From Nakamurella sp. PAMC28650 (GTDB lineage: Bacteria > Actinomycetota > Actinomycetes > Mycobacteriales > Nakamurellaceae), in NCBI RefSeq assembly GCF_014303395.1, contig NZ_CP060298.1:2170001-2234000 (forward strand): DNA of 64,000 bases, read 5' to 3'. A model generated the notes under the pieces. The model searched no databases. It had not been told where the DNA came from and was given only the letters and a program-made list of their open reading frames with translations. The position numbers and the translations under genes are program-made. Shown piece by piece: positions 34,147 to 49,024 of the stretch. Position 1 is the stretch's first letter. Each line of letters opens with the position of its first letter.

Positions 34147-35195
34147 ATGACAATTCGTCCGGGGATTTCGTCGTCGTCCGCTCGGAGGCGCGCCATGGTG
34201 CTGCTGGTCGGTCTCGGACTTCTCGCCGGTTGCGCTGGACCGATCGCCGGCACTGCATCACCGGTGCCGAATGCCCCCAGTCGCCACCGATCATGTCGTC
34301 CGGTGGCTCCGGGTCCGGCTCTGGTGCGCCCAGCAGCGGATCGGTGGTAGGCAGTCCGGCCGTCCCCAGCACGACTCCCGGCACCCCGACCACGAACACC
34401 GCGACCTCGAACAGCACGACCTCGAACAGCACGACCTCGAACACCGCGACCGCCGGCACCACCCCGGGCACGACGAACTCCGGCGGCAGCATCGATCCGG
34501 CGGCCTTCGGCGCGAGGATGGCGGTGGCGAACACCGGCGTCAGATCGTTGGTGGGGTCGTTGTCCCTGGTCGCCGGTACCACGGCGGAGGACGGGACGTT
34601 CAGCGAGACCCTTTCCGGTGGAAAGATTTCCGCGATCGACATGTCGGTCTTCGTCCGGAGCGGTGCGCAGAACCTGGCGCTCAAGGTGCTGATCGTTGAC
34701 AACAAGGTGTACGTGGGTGGCAGCGAGATCATGACCGCACTGAATGCCGGTAGCAGGAAGTGGGCGCTGGCCAGCCCGAGTTCTGCCAATGCCACCCTGA
34801 GAACCATCGGCACGCAGTTGGCCGGCTATCTCGATTCGGCGAGCGCCAACCAGTACGCGCTCTACGGTCAGGCCGCGAGGTCGGTCGTCGACCAGGGTTC
34901 GGTCCTGCTGGGTACCGTCAGAGCACACAAGTACGGCTTGAGCGTCGATGTTCTCAAGCTGGCGAAGCTTCTACCGGCGACCAAGTCGCAGGCCAACTCG
35001 ATGCAGGCCCTGGCCGACGCCGGGGTGACCACCATTCCCACGACCATCTGGCTGGACGCCTCCGACCGGTTGGTCCAGGTGTCCTCGACGGTCAAGCTCG
35101 CCGACATCAGCAGTGCCACTGTCTTCCGGGTCGGTAGCTACAACACCTCCGTGGTCATCACGGCCCCGGCGGCGGCCGACGTCTTCACCGGCTGA
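34147..35195 (+). pseudogene. LppX/LprG-like lipoprotein, frameshifted
   Basis: Segment one (ATG 34147) encodes a signal peptide with lipobox MVLLVGLGLLAGCAG, whose Cys would be lipidated. At about 34272-34284, in AATGCCCCCAGTC, the coding frame shifts by one base. The rest continues in the second frame: a Thr/Ser/Asn linker with a 15-bp repeat (TSNSTTSNSTTSN, about 34395-34445), then a domain of about 210 residues resembling LppX/LprAFG lipid-carrier lipoproteins (SLVGSLSLVAGT, KVLIVDNKVYVGG, WLDASDRLVQVSSTVKL). A C-run slip repairs the whole gene to about 350 aa. A lipoprotein gene at this rplA-rplJ position is conserved in several actinobacteria (for example Streptomyces). Confidence 0.75.
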
Positions 35196-35206
35196 CCGGC
35201 CGCGAT

Positions 35207-35236
35207 TTGGCCGACGGGCGCACGGTCGCGTACCGT
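35207..35236 (+). promoter_or_regulatory. Candidate promoter of the rplJ-rplL operon
   Basis: TTGGCC (35207-35212) and TACCGT (35231-35236) are separated by 18 bp, a plausible -35/-10 pair for the housekeeping sigma factor. It lies 12 bp after the lipoprotein stop and just before the L10 leader. Assigned by eye only. Confidence 0.4.
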
Positions 35237-35508
35237 GGGGACGTTCCACCGAAGACCGTCGGCCCTCCTTCGCCCGTCACAGGGCGATCGAGTCAAAGGT
35301 TCGCGCATCTGCGAACGGCCCACGCAGGAGGACGAGGTAACTGATCGCAGACCCAAGTCTGCTTCCGCGCCCCGTGCCCTTGCGGCCGGGGCGTTTGTCG
35401 TGTCCGCCGATCCTGTCCGTCTCGTGCTCCCGTGGAACGTTGGACCAAGAACGCCGCCGGCAGCACCATGCCGGCACCCGAGAACCACGAACGAGGAAGG
35501 AGGCGAGG
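35237..35508 (+). promoter_or_regulatory. Probable ribosomal protein L10 leader RNA
   Basis: The long leader before rplJ has the layout of the autoregulatory L10 leader: CCGAAGACCGTCGGC near 35249, followed by short hairpins (GGCGATCG, GGTTCGCGCATCTGCGAAC) and GCAGGAGGACGAGG near 35323-35336. L10-L7/L12 binding to such leaders represses rplJL. The G-rich half ends in CCCTTGCGGCCGGGG near 35380-35395. Assignment rests on position and pattern; the exact fold was not computed. Confidence 0.55.
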
Positions 35509-36186
35509 ATGGCAAAGCCCACCAAGGTGGCAACAGTCGCCGAGATCGCGGATCAGTTCCGCAATTCATCCGCTGCGGTCGTCACCGAATACCGTGGCCT
35601 GAAGATGTCGCAGCTCACGGCGCTCCGCAAGTCGCTGGGTAACGACACCGCCTACACCGTCGCCAAGAACACGCTGGTCAAGCGGGCAGCTGCCGACGCC
35701 GGCGTAGAAGGGCTCGACGGTCTGTTCACCGGACCGACCGCCGTCGCATTCATCAACGGCGAGCCCGTCGATGCGGCCAAGGTGCTCCGTGATTTCGCCA
35801 AGGCCAATCCACTGCTGGTGATCAAGGGCGGTGTCCTCGACGGAAAGCCGTTGGACGCCACCGAGGTCAACAAGCTGGCCGACCTGGAATCCCGCGACGT
35901 CCTGTTGGCGAAGATGGCCGGCGCCATGCTGGCGACCCTCACCAAGGCAGCAGTCGTCCTCAACGCCCTCCCGTCCCAGGTGGCGCGGCTTGCCGCGGCC
36001 CTGGTCGAGAAGCGTACCGAGGAGGAGGGCGCCCCGGAGGTCGAGGCTCCCGCACCGGAGACGTCCGAGGCAGCCGTCGAGGACGCACCGGCCGCTGAAT
36101 CAGTTGTCGAGGATGCACCGGTCGTCGAAGACGCGCCGGCCGCCGAAGCAGCAGCACCGCAGGAGACGGCCTCCGAGCAGGTCTGA
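35509..36186 (+). CDS. rplJ: Ribosomal protein L10, with acidic C-terminal tail
   Basis: 225 aa. The first 170 residues are typical L10 ([48 protein letters not shown]), which anchors the L7/L12 stalk to L11-bound rRNA. The remaining 55 residues are an unusual Glu/Ala/Pro-rich extension with three VEDAP motifs. Most actinobacterial L10 proteins stop at about 175-180 aa. GGAAGGAGGCGAGG supplies the Shine-Dalgarno for ATG 35509. rplL follows after 122 bp. Confidence 0.95.
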   Translation: MAKPTKVATVAEIADQFRNSSAAVVTEYRGLKMSQLTALRKSLGNDTAYTVAKNTLVKRAAADAGVEGLDGLFTGPTAVAFINGEPVDAAKVLRDFAKANPLLVIKGGVLDGKPLDATEVNKLADLESRDVLLAKMAGAMLATLTKAAVVLNALPSQVARLAAALVEKRTEEEGAPEVEAPAPETSEAAVEDAPAAESVVEDAPVVEDAPAAEAAAPQETASEQV

Positions 36187-36308
36187 TCCGATCGTGACAC
36201 CCGGTCGGATCGACCGGTCAGCTCTACCCACCCTCATCAGAAAAATCGTGATCCCCGCCCGCGTCCCACGACGCAGACGCGAGACGCAGAAATGAAAGGA
36301 CGCCCATC

Positions 36309-36695
36309 ATGGCGAAGCTCACCACCGACGAGTTGCTCGAGGCCTTCAAGGAGCTCACCCTCATCGAGCTCTCCGAGTTCGTGAAGCAGTTCGAGGACAC
36401 CTTCGGCGTCACCGCCGCTGCCCCGGTCGCCGCCGCCGGTCCGGCCGGACCCGCCGCCGCCGCCGAGGTTGCCGAGGAGCAGGACGAATTCGACGTCATC
36501 CTCGAGTCCGCCGGCGAGAAGAAGGTCCAGGTCATCAAGGCCGTCCGCGAACTCGTGTCGGGCCTCGGCCTGAAGGAAGCCAAGGACCTGGTCGACGCTG
36601 CACCGAAGGCCATCCTGGAGAAGGCCACCAAGGAAGCCGCCGAGGCTGCCAAGGCCAAGCTCGAAGAGGCCGGCGCGAAGGCCACCGTCAAGTAA
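36309..36695 (+). CDS. rplL: Ribosomal protein L7/L12
   Basis: 128 aa. The N-terminal dimerisation domain ([25 protein letters not shown] in part), Ala/Pro hinge ([18 protein letters not shown]) and C-terminal factor-binding domain ([29 protein letters not shown]) are all present. It recruits EF-Tu and EF-G to the ribosome. GAAAGGA precedes the ATG. A strong terminator follows at 36777. Confidence 0.97.
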   Translation: MAKLTTDELLEAFKELTLIELSEFVKQFEDTFGVTAAAPVAAAGPAGPAAAAEVAEEQDEFDVILESAGEKKVQVIKAVRELVSGLGLKEAKDLVDAAPKAILEKATKEAAEAAKAKLEEAGAKATVK

Positions 36696-36776
36696 TTGCG
36701 TTCGCGCAGATGCTCGGGTGACTGCGTTCACGCAAGTACCGGGCATCGCTCCCGACGGGGAGTCGACACCAACTCG

Positions 36777-36810
36777 CTGGGGCGGGTCCACTTCGGTGGA
36801 CCCGCCCCAG
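36777..36810 (+). terminator. Strong terminator after rplL
   Basis: Perfect 15-bp arms CTGGGGCGGGTCCAC and GTGGACCCGCCCCAG enclose a TTCG tetraloop, 81 bp after the rplL stop. No T-run follows. The hairpin stability and position make it the end of the rplJL transcript. Confidence 0.85.
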
Positions 36811-36863
36811 CAGTGTCTTCCGGGCACGTGATGTTCCCTGCTTTTCGACCACCGTGTGCTCGG

Positions 36864-36909
36864 CCGGCGAGCTGCCCTGCCGGCGAGCTGCCCTGCCCGC
36901 CGGCGAGCC
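36864..36909. repeat. Tandem repeat, 16 bp unit
   Basis: CCGGCGAGCTGCCCTG is present at 36864 and 36880, followed by a degenerate third copy. It lies between the rplL terminator and the VOC gene. Confidence 0.8.
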
Positions 36910-36940
36910 GGAACACCGAATCGCAGCTACCGTGCGGTGC

Positions 36941-37330
36941 ATGATCGACCACTTCGGCGTGCAGGCCCACGACGTCCCGGCCTCGGCTGCGTTCTACCTG
37001 AAGGTCTTCGCGCCGCTCGGCGTCCGTGAGGCCATGCGGTTCCCCGTGCAGGACAGCTTCGTGGTCGGGTTCAGCGGCGCTGACGGTGAACCCCGGTTCT
37101 GGATCTCGCCGACCGACCCGGCGACCGAGCCCAGCCGTGGTCTTCACATCGCCTTCTCCGCATCGGACCGGGAGCAGGTCGAAGCCGTCCACGAAATCGC
37201 CGTCGCCGACGATATCGAGGTGCTGCACCCACCTCGGGAGTGGCCCGAGTACCACCCCGGCTACTACGCCGTCTTCCTCAGGGATCCGGACGGCAACAAC
37301 GTCGAGGCGGTCTGCCACCGTCCGGCCTGA
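36941..37330 (+). CDS. VOC-family (glyoxalase/bleomycin-resistance fold) protein
   Basis: 129 aa. The N-terminal MIDHFGVQAHDVPASAAFYLKVFAPLGV and the C-terminal YYAVFLRDPDGNNVEAVCH are the paired beta-alpha-beta metal-binding ends of the vicinal-oxygen-chelate fold. A His near the start and a Glu in NNVEAV could ligate metal. The substrate is unknown; members include dioxygenases, isomerases and resistance proteins. The ATG at 36941 is used because earlier in-frame codons fall in the tandem repeat. The preceding sequence has no strong Shine-Dalgarno. Confidence 0.8.
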   Translation: MIDHFGVQAHDVPASAAFYLKVFAPLGVREAMRFPVQDSFVVGFSGADGEPRFWISPTDPATEPSRGLHIAFSASDREQVEAVHEIAVADDIEVLHPPREWPEYHPGYYAVFLRDPDGNNVEAVCHRPA

Positions 37331-37352
37331 GAATAGCTGCGGGCCAACAGGT

Positions 37353-37994
37353 CTACGGCATCTCCATCGCTTCTGATCCGGCGATTTCGTGGAACGCACG
37401 GTCCAGGTGCGGTGACATCGACCGTCGTCCGGCCGGGAGCAGGTCGGCGATCAGCAGTGCGGCATGCCGGCAGTACTGAGCCGTACTCGGGACGGTGTCC
37501 AGCACCGGGGCAGAAGGCCCGGACCCCGCCCCGACAGCAGCACCGACAGCAGCACCGACAGAGGCGCCCGTCAGGTCGGGATCGACCCAGCCGTCGGTAC
37601 CGGTCCGGCTACCCGCCGAGCCGGGGCCGGACGGTCCGATGATCTCCCGGTAGGTGACCCCGGGCTCGTGGATCCCCAGGGCCCCGGACAGCACCGCCAC
37701 CAGGACCGCGACGTCGATTTCCCGGGGGGCGAGCCAGCCGGCGGCGTCCTGGTAGCAACGCGAGAGCACCTGACGGATGTCGTCCTCGTCGAGCCCGTCC
37801 ACGTGCCCGTCCTCCAGCAGCTGCCGCACCAGCGCGCCGAGCAGCAGGCCCGACTGCTCCGCCGGGAGAGCGGTCAGCACCCCACCCGCCGCCTCGAATG
37901 CGGCTGGATCGCGATCCAGTGCAGCGTCCACGACGCCGATGATGCCGATGCCGACGGCTTTCGCCGGGCCGGGTAGATCACGCCAGGACTTCAT
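37353..37994 (-). CDS. Hypothetical protein
   Basis: 213 aa starting MKSWRDLPGPAKAVGIGIIGVVDAAL at ATG 37994, preceded by AAAGGAAT. The first 115 residues look like an alpha-helical domain (LTALPAEQSGLLLGALVRQLLEDGH, DEDDIRQVLSRCYQDAAGWLAP, DVAVLVAVLSGALGIHE). A Gly/Ser/Ala-rich linker follows, and then a short C-terminal part (YCRHAALLIADLLPAGRR). I do not recognise a family. Codon use and GC match the neighbours. It converges on the VOC gene, and its upstream side is a tandem-repeat region before rpoB. Confidence 0.6.
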   Translation of the reverse strand: MKSWRDLPGPAKAVGIGIIGVVDAALDRDPAAFEAAGGVLTALPAEQSGLLLGALVRQLLEDGHVDGLDEDDIRQVLSRCYQDAAGWLAPREIDVAVLVAVLSGALGIHEPGVTYREIIGPSGPGSAGSRTGTDGWVDPDLTGASVGAAVGAAVGAGSGPSAPVLDTVPSTAQYCRHAALLIADLLPAGRRSMSPHLDRAFHEIAGSEAMEMP

Positions 37995-38080
37995 CGGGAT
38001 TCCTTTCGAGGTGGAAACTGCGTGACGGGCTGCACCCCGCACCTGTGGCGGCCGCCGCACACCTGGTCGATCTGATCGGC

Positions 38081-38175
38081 GGGCTGTGGGGTGGCGACGC
38101 GGGCTGTGGGTGGCGACGCGGGCTGTGGGGTCGCGACGCAGGCTGTGGGGTGGCGACGCGGGCTGCGGGGTGGCG
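38081..38175. repeat. Tandem repeat, 20 bp unit, five copies
   Basis: GGGCTGTGGGGTGGCGACGC and variants start at 38081, 38101 (one base short), 38120, 38140 and 38160. The array lies about 90 bp upstream of the hypothetical gene's start and about 250 bp before the rpoB promoter. The core GTGGCGAC is shared with the reverse complement of the repeat at 60736. Confidence 0.9.
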
Positions 38176-38428
38176 CAGACGCGGGGCGGGTGCATGCCCA
38201 AGGGCATCGGTGCAGCTGACGACCTGTGCGGATGGCCGCCGTCGCGCGCATCGTGGGAGAAAGTGATTCGGCCAGCCTTCTTGACGGATCGACGGAACCG
38301 GGCCACGCTTACTCCAGCGACGTCGACCGGACCTGGATCCGAATGGATTCCACCGGTCGGACCCCGCGGTAGCAGTAGCTGTGCGGCTGGGCCTGAGGTC
38401 CCCCGGCAACTGCCCGATCGGGCACGTC

Positions 38429-38457
38429 TGGACAGTTGTGTCCACTGCTGCTAGGCT
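38429..38457 (+). promoter_or_regulatory. Probable promoter of rpoB
   Basis: TGGACA (38429-38434) and TAGGCT (38452-38457) are spaced exactly 17 bp, a good housekeeping-sigma promoter for actinobacteria. It implies an rpoB mRNA with a leader of about 390 nt, inside which lies a 33-codon open frame. Confidence 0.65.
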
Positions 38458-38610
38458 GTGTGTTTGCGCTGCCTTCTTTTTGCTGCCCATCCATTGACGA
38501 ACCGCCTGGAATTCATCTCCCGGCCCGCTCGATGCCTGGTCAGCGGGGGAAGCGCGGTCCTGAAGCACCGAGATGGCCAGACCCACCAACAACGTCACCA
38601 GGAGGTTCCG

Positions 38611-38712
38611 ATGATCAACATGTCGGAGCCCGTCCAGTGGCGCCTCTTGGCGTCTGTGCCCTGTCACGCTGCCCCCGGCGTCCTCGCGATGTGCCGGCAG
38701 CAACAGTTGTAG
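38611..38712 (+). CDS. Candidate 33-aa leader peptide upstream of rpoB
   Basis: ATG 38611 is preceded by a textbook AGGAGG (38600-38605) with 5 nt spacing, the strongest Shine-Dalgarno in the rpoB leader. The frame reads [20 protein letters not shown] and ends RQQQL with TAG at 38710-38712. It lies between the promoter and rpoB and could act as a regulatory uORF. No homologue is known to me; the only support is the ribosome binding site and position. Confidence 0.4.
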   Translation: MINMSEPVQWRLLASVPCHAAPGVLAMCRQQQL

Positions 38713-38855
38713 CACCCACCGACGTCAGTTGGTACATCAGTACGAATCACCGCAGTTCAGCTCGGCCGACGACGATTCACAGCGGCACAGAAGCAACAGC
38801 ATCACCCGCAGTACAGACAGTAGACCGACGGCGCTTGTCCTTGGAAGGACGCATC

Positions 38856-42314
<3,459 letters not shown>

Positions 42315-42342
42315 TCCGGAAGTAGAACTTCCACCCCGGTGT

Positions 42343-42371
42343 GTTGCGGTCCTGGAGACCAGGACCGCAAC
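42343..42371 (+). terminator. Perfect hairpin between rpoB and rpoC
   Basis: The arms GTTGCGGTCCTGG (42343-42355) and CCAGGACCGCAAC (42359-42371) pair perfectly over 13 bp around an AGA loop; GCTCCACCTTTT follows. By form it is a terminator or attenuator, yet it sits inside the rpoBC operon, so partial termination, RNase processing or mRNA stabilisation are possible functions. Confidence 0.75.
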
Positions 42372-42406
42372 GCTCCACCTTTTGACAAGACAGGGACGTG
42401 CAATCA

Positions 42407-46366
<3,960 letters not shown>

Positions 46367-46403
46367 CCTGGCGCTGAACGGCTGAACGGCTGAACGTCAC
46401 AAT

Positions 46404-46444
46404 GGGCCGGCTCCCACTCGCTACTCGCGAGTGGAAGCCGGCCC
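46404..46444 (+). terminator. Terminator after rpoC
   Basis: The arms GGGCCGGCTCCCACTCG (46404-46420) and CGAGTGGAAGCCGGCCC (46428-46444) form a 17-nt stem with one mismatch and a 7-nt loop, 37 bp after the rpoC stop. GTTCTGCGTTCTG follows. Confidence 0.8.
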
Positions 46445-46473
46445 GTTCTGCGTTCTGCCCTCGCCCCCAACCC

Positions 46474-46534
46474 ATCGACCGGAATGAGATCCCGCATTCC
46501 AGGGGCTGGAAGCGCGGATCTCATTCCGGTCGAT
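46474..46534. repeat. Long inverted repeat between convergent rpoC and Rieske genes
   Basis: The outer arms ATCGACCGGAATGAGATCC (46474-46492) and GGATCTCATTCCGGTCGAT (46516-46534) are perfect 19-bp complements. The inner sequence also pairs (CGCATTCCAG with CTGGAAGCG, one bulge) around GGG, giving a stem of almost 30 bp. It could end both convergent transcripts, or be a mobile palindromic element or a protein site. Confidence 0.85.
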
Positions 46535-46580
46535 GAGCAAGGGGCGTCGATGAGCAGGGGGGTCAGGTGAGCAGGGGACG

Positions 46581-47177
46581 TCAGGTGGCGACGACATTGC
46601 CTCCGCTGACGGACACCGAGACCGGTGCGAGCGGCGACGGGGCGGGGCCGTTGATGACGGCGCCGGTCAACGCGTTGTACTTGGATCCGTGGCACGGGCA
46701 GTCCAGATCCGCTCCGGCCACCTTGACGGTGCACTGCTTGTGCGTGCAGATGGCACTGAACGCCACCACCTTGCCCGCGGTCGGCTGCGCCACGATGATC
46801 GGCTTGCCGTTGGCATCGGTGGCGGCGACGGCGCCCCCGACCGGCACCGTGCTCAGCGCCACCAGCGTGTTCCCGGTCGGAGCGCCGGCACCGGACGCCG
46901 CGGCCGCGGGTGACGTGGGTGCCGCCGACGACGGAGCAGCCGCGGCGGCCGACGATGCGGAGGACACCGGCGCGGCAGCCGTGCTCGAGCTCCCGCAGGC
47001 CGCGAGCGTGAGTGCTCCCGCTCCGAGTCCGGCGGCCACCAGCACATCGCGTCGTGACGTCCGGTGGCCGGCCCCGGGAGCCCCCAGCGGCGGGTCGGCC
47101 AGATTCGGATCCAACAGGGTGTTCGGGTCGGTGGCGGCAACAACGGCGGTGTTTCCGGCGGTGAGTGGAGTCGTCAT
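46581..47177 (-). CDS. Rieske [2Fe-2S] protein with Tat/lipoprotein-type signal
   Basis: 198 aa. TSRRDVLVAAGLGAGALTLAACG is a twin-arginine signal (shown as the region, residues about 38-60) ending in a lipobox Cys. A Ser/Ala-rich linker and a Rieske domain follow, with CTHKQC and CPCHGSKY, the Cys/His pairs that hold the cluster. It is a small extracytoplasmic electron carrier of unknown partner. The ATG at 47177 (MTTPLTAGNTAVVAATD) is preferred; longer frames lack family support. A membrane protein and an ECF sigma/anti-sigma pair lie upstream on the opposite strand. Confidence 0.88.
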   Translation of the reverse strand: MTTPLTAGNTAVVAATDPNTLLDPNLADPPLGAPGAGHRTSRRDVLVAAGLGAGALTLAACGSSSTAAAPVSSASSAAAAAPSSAAPTSPAAAASGAGAPTGNTLVALSTVPVGGAVAATDANGKPIIVAQPTAGKVVAFSAICTHKQCTVKVAGADLDCPCHGSKYNALTGAVINGPAPSPLAPVSVSVSGGNVVAT

Positions 47178-47285
47178 GACCGTCCAACGACCCCTGACCA
47201 TCGATGGTTCACCCATACCGGCGGTGAACCATCCGGGTTCTGGTGGCGTGTGGAGAGCGAGGGCAACACGACGAACGGAGGAACG

Positions 47286-47729
47286 ATGGTGAGCATCGGA
47301 CACGCGTCACACGCGTCACACGTCTCACGCTCGGTGGAGCCGGGGATCGGCGTCAGCGCCCGTCGGCGATCGGCCGTGGGGCGTTCGATGGCCGCCGCCG
47401 GCGTCCTGCTGAGCGCAGATGTCCATCTGGTGCTGTACTTCGATGGGTTCAGCGATGTCAAGGTGATCGGCCCCGCCTTCCTGGCCAATGCGGTCGGGGG
47501 CTTCGTCATCGGAATGCTGGTCCTGCTGTGGCGTCACGTACTGACCCTGATGGCCGCGGCGGCGTTCGGGGTGGCCACCCTGGGGGCCTTCTACGTCTCG
47601 GCGACCGTCGGCCTGTTCGGCGTCCACGAGACGTTCGGCGGAAATCAGGTGGTGCTGGCCGAGGTGTCCGAGTGGGTCGCCATCATCGGCGCCGTGCTGG
47701 CGTTCACCGGTGAGCGGCGAAAGGCCTGA
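47286..47729 (+). CDS. Small multi-pass membrane protein
   Basis: 147 aa with about four hydrophobic helices: MAAAGVLLSADVHLVLYF, VIGPAFLANAVGGFVIGMLV, MAAAAFGVATLGAFYVSA, and VAIIGAVLAF. No family was recognised beyond a resemblance to small quinol/copper-neighbouring membrane proteins in actinobacteria. GGAGGAACG directly precedes the ATG at 47286. It lies 12 bp upstream of the ECF sigma gene and reads the same way, so it may form an operon with sigma and anti-sigma and function with the divergent Rieske protein. Confidence 0.65.
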   Translation: MVSIGHASHASHVSRSVEPGIGVSARRRSAVGRSMAAAGVLLSADVHLVLYFDGFSDVKVIGPAFLANAVGGFVIGMLVLLWRHVLTLMAAAAFGVATLGAFYVSATVGLFGVHETFGGNQVVLAEVSEWVAIIGAVLAFTGERRKA

Positions 47730-47741
47730 TCGACGACCGTC

Positions 47742-48317
47742 ATGATGGTCCATCATCGCAACGTCCGGTACGACGGCAGGGGAGCGGAGGCGGCAGTGGC
47801 TGAGTCCAGTGCCGACCTGATGCGGGCTCTGCACGACGAGCACGCGCCCGCGCTGTGGTCCTTCGTCCTCGGACTGACCAGCGGCGATCGCGGCCGGGCC
47901 GAGGACATCGTCCAGGAGACACTGCTGCGGGCCTGGCGGCGTCCCGAGTTGATGTCGGAGGACGACAGCCATCACAACGTGTCCGTCCGCAGCTGGCTCT
48001 TCACCGTCGCCCGCAACATCGTCGTCGACCAGTGGCGCGCGAAGGGCCGGCGACCGGAATCCCTGATGGACCGCGTGCCGGAGCAACTCGGCCCGGACAA
48101 CACCGATGCGGCGCTGCAGTCGATGCTCGTCTCCGAGGCGTTGCGCCGGCTGACCGCCGAGCATCGGGCGGTTCTGCTCGAGTGCTACTTCCGGGGAAGC
48201 ACCGCGGCCCAGGCGGCGGGCCGCCTCGGTATTCCACTCGGTACGGTGAAATCCAGGAACCACTACGCGCTGCATGCATTGCGCCTGGCGCTCCAGGAGA
48301 TGGGGGTGGTCACATGA
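47742..48317 (+). CDS. ECF-type RNA polymerase sigma factor
   Basis: 191 aa. Sigma region 2 (LMRALHDEHAPALWSFVLGL, AEDIVQETLLRAWRRPEL, SWLFTVARNIVVDQWRAKGRR) and region 4 (LTAEHRAVLLECYFRGSTAA, IPLGTVKSRNHYALHALRLAL) are both intact. It directs RNA polymerase to stress or envelope genes. The true start may be GTG 47796 (VAESSADL), just before region 2. The stop overlaps the anti-sigma start as ATGA, the classical arrangement. Its target promoters are not evident. Confidence 0.92.
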   Translation: MMVHHRNVRYDGRGAEAAVAESSADLMRALHDEHAPALWSFVLGLTSGDRGRAEDIVQETLLRAWRRPELMSEDDSHHNVSVRSWLFTVARNIVVDQWRAKGRRPESLMDRVPEQLGPDNTDAALQSMLVSEALRRLTAEHRAVLLECYFRGSTAAQAAGRLGIPLGTVKSRNHYALHALRLALQEMGVVT

Positions 48318-49003
48318 ACGGGCACGCCCCGGCGTCACACCTGTGTCTGGACGATGCCTCCTACGTCCTGGGAGCGCTGTCGCCCGCCGAGCGGCAGGTC
48401 TTCGAGAAGCACCTGGCCACCTGCCCGGCCTGCCAGGCCTCGGTCGCCAGGCTGGCCGGCCTCCCCGGCCTCCTTGCGCTGACCTCTCTCGACGAAACCT
48501 CCGGTGAGCAACCCCCGGTGCCTCAGACCCTGCTCCCGAACCTCCTGGCCGTGGCCGCGCGCGAGCGTCGCCGACGGCGGTGGGTCTGGACCGGATCGAT
48601 GGTGGCCGCGGCTGCCTGCGTGGTGGCGTTGGTGGTCGTCGTGGTGGTTCGAGGACCGGGCCGTGATTCGACGGCGCTGCCACCCCTGCCCCCAGCGATC
48701 CCCATGCAGCAGGTGGTCGCCGGCCCCATGAATGCGACGGTCCAACTCGTCGACAAGCAGTGGGGAACCAGCATCGTGGTCAACTGCGAGTACGCAGGCG
48801 CCCGTGCCGACGGCGGGAGCTACCAGCTGGTCGTCTTCGACCGGAGCGGCAAGGAGCAGCTGGCCGGCAACTGGACCTCGGTGGCCGGTGGCGGGTCAAC
48901 GGTCTGGACCTCGAGCTCCCTGCGGCTGAGCCAGATCAGCCGGGTCGAGGTCCAGTGGCCCAATGGCAAGCCGGTGCTGACCGTCGTCCCGCACCACGCG
49001 TGA
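48314..49003 (+). CDS. Membrane-anchored anti-sigma factor (zinc-type ASD, RskA-like)
   Basis: 229 aa. The N-terminal ASD contains the zinc motif HLATCPACQ, preceded by YVLGALSPAERQVFEKHL. A single membrane helix follows (VAAAACVVALVVVVVV, about residues 97-112), then an extracytoplasmic domain (VQLVDKQWGTSIVVNCEY, VWTSSSLRLSQISRVEVQWP). It should hold the cognate ECF sigma factor until cleaved or released. Its ATG overlaps the sigma stop by 4 bp. It ends convergently with the mannitol dehydrogenase gene. Confidence 0.88.
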   Translation: MNGHAPASHLCLDDASYVLGALSPAERQVFEKHLATCPACQASVARLAGLPGLLALTSLDETSGEQPPVPQTLLPNLLAVAARERRRRRWVWTGSMVAAAACVVALVVVVVVRGPGRDSTALPPLPPAIPMQQVVAGPMNATVQLVDKQWGTSIVVNCEYAGARADGGSYQLVVFDRSGKEQLAGNWTSVAGGGSTVWTSSSLRLSQISRVEVQWPNGKPVLTVVPHHA

Positions 49004-49024
49004 GGCCCGACCCCGGCGCCGGCC

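Noticed and set aside
47742-49003. Rieske protein, membrane protein and sigma pair as a cytochrome bc system
   Set aside because: No cytochrome b or c subunit is present; the neighbours are regulatory and the Rieske protein is small and secreted.
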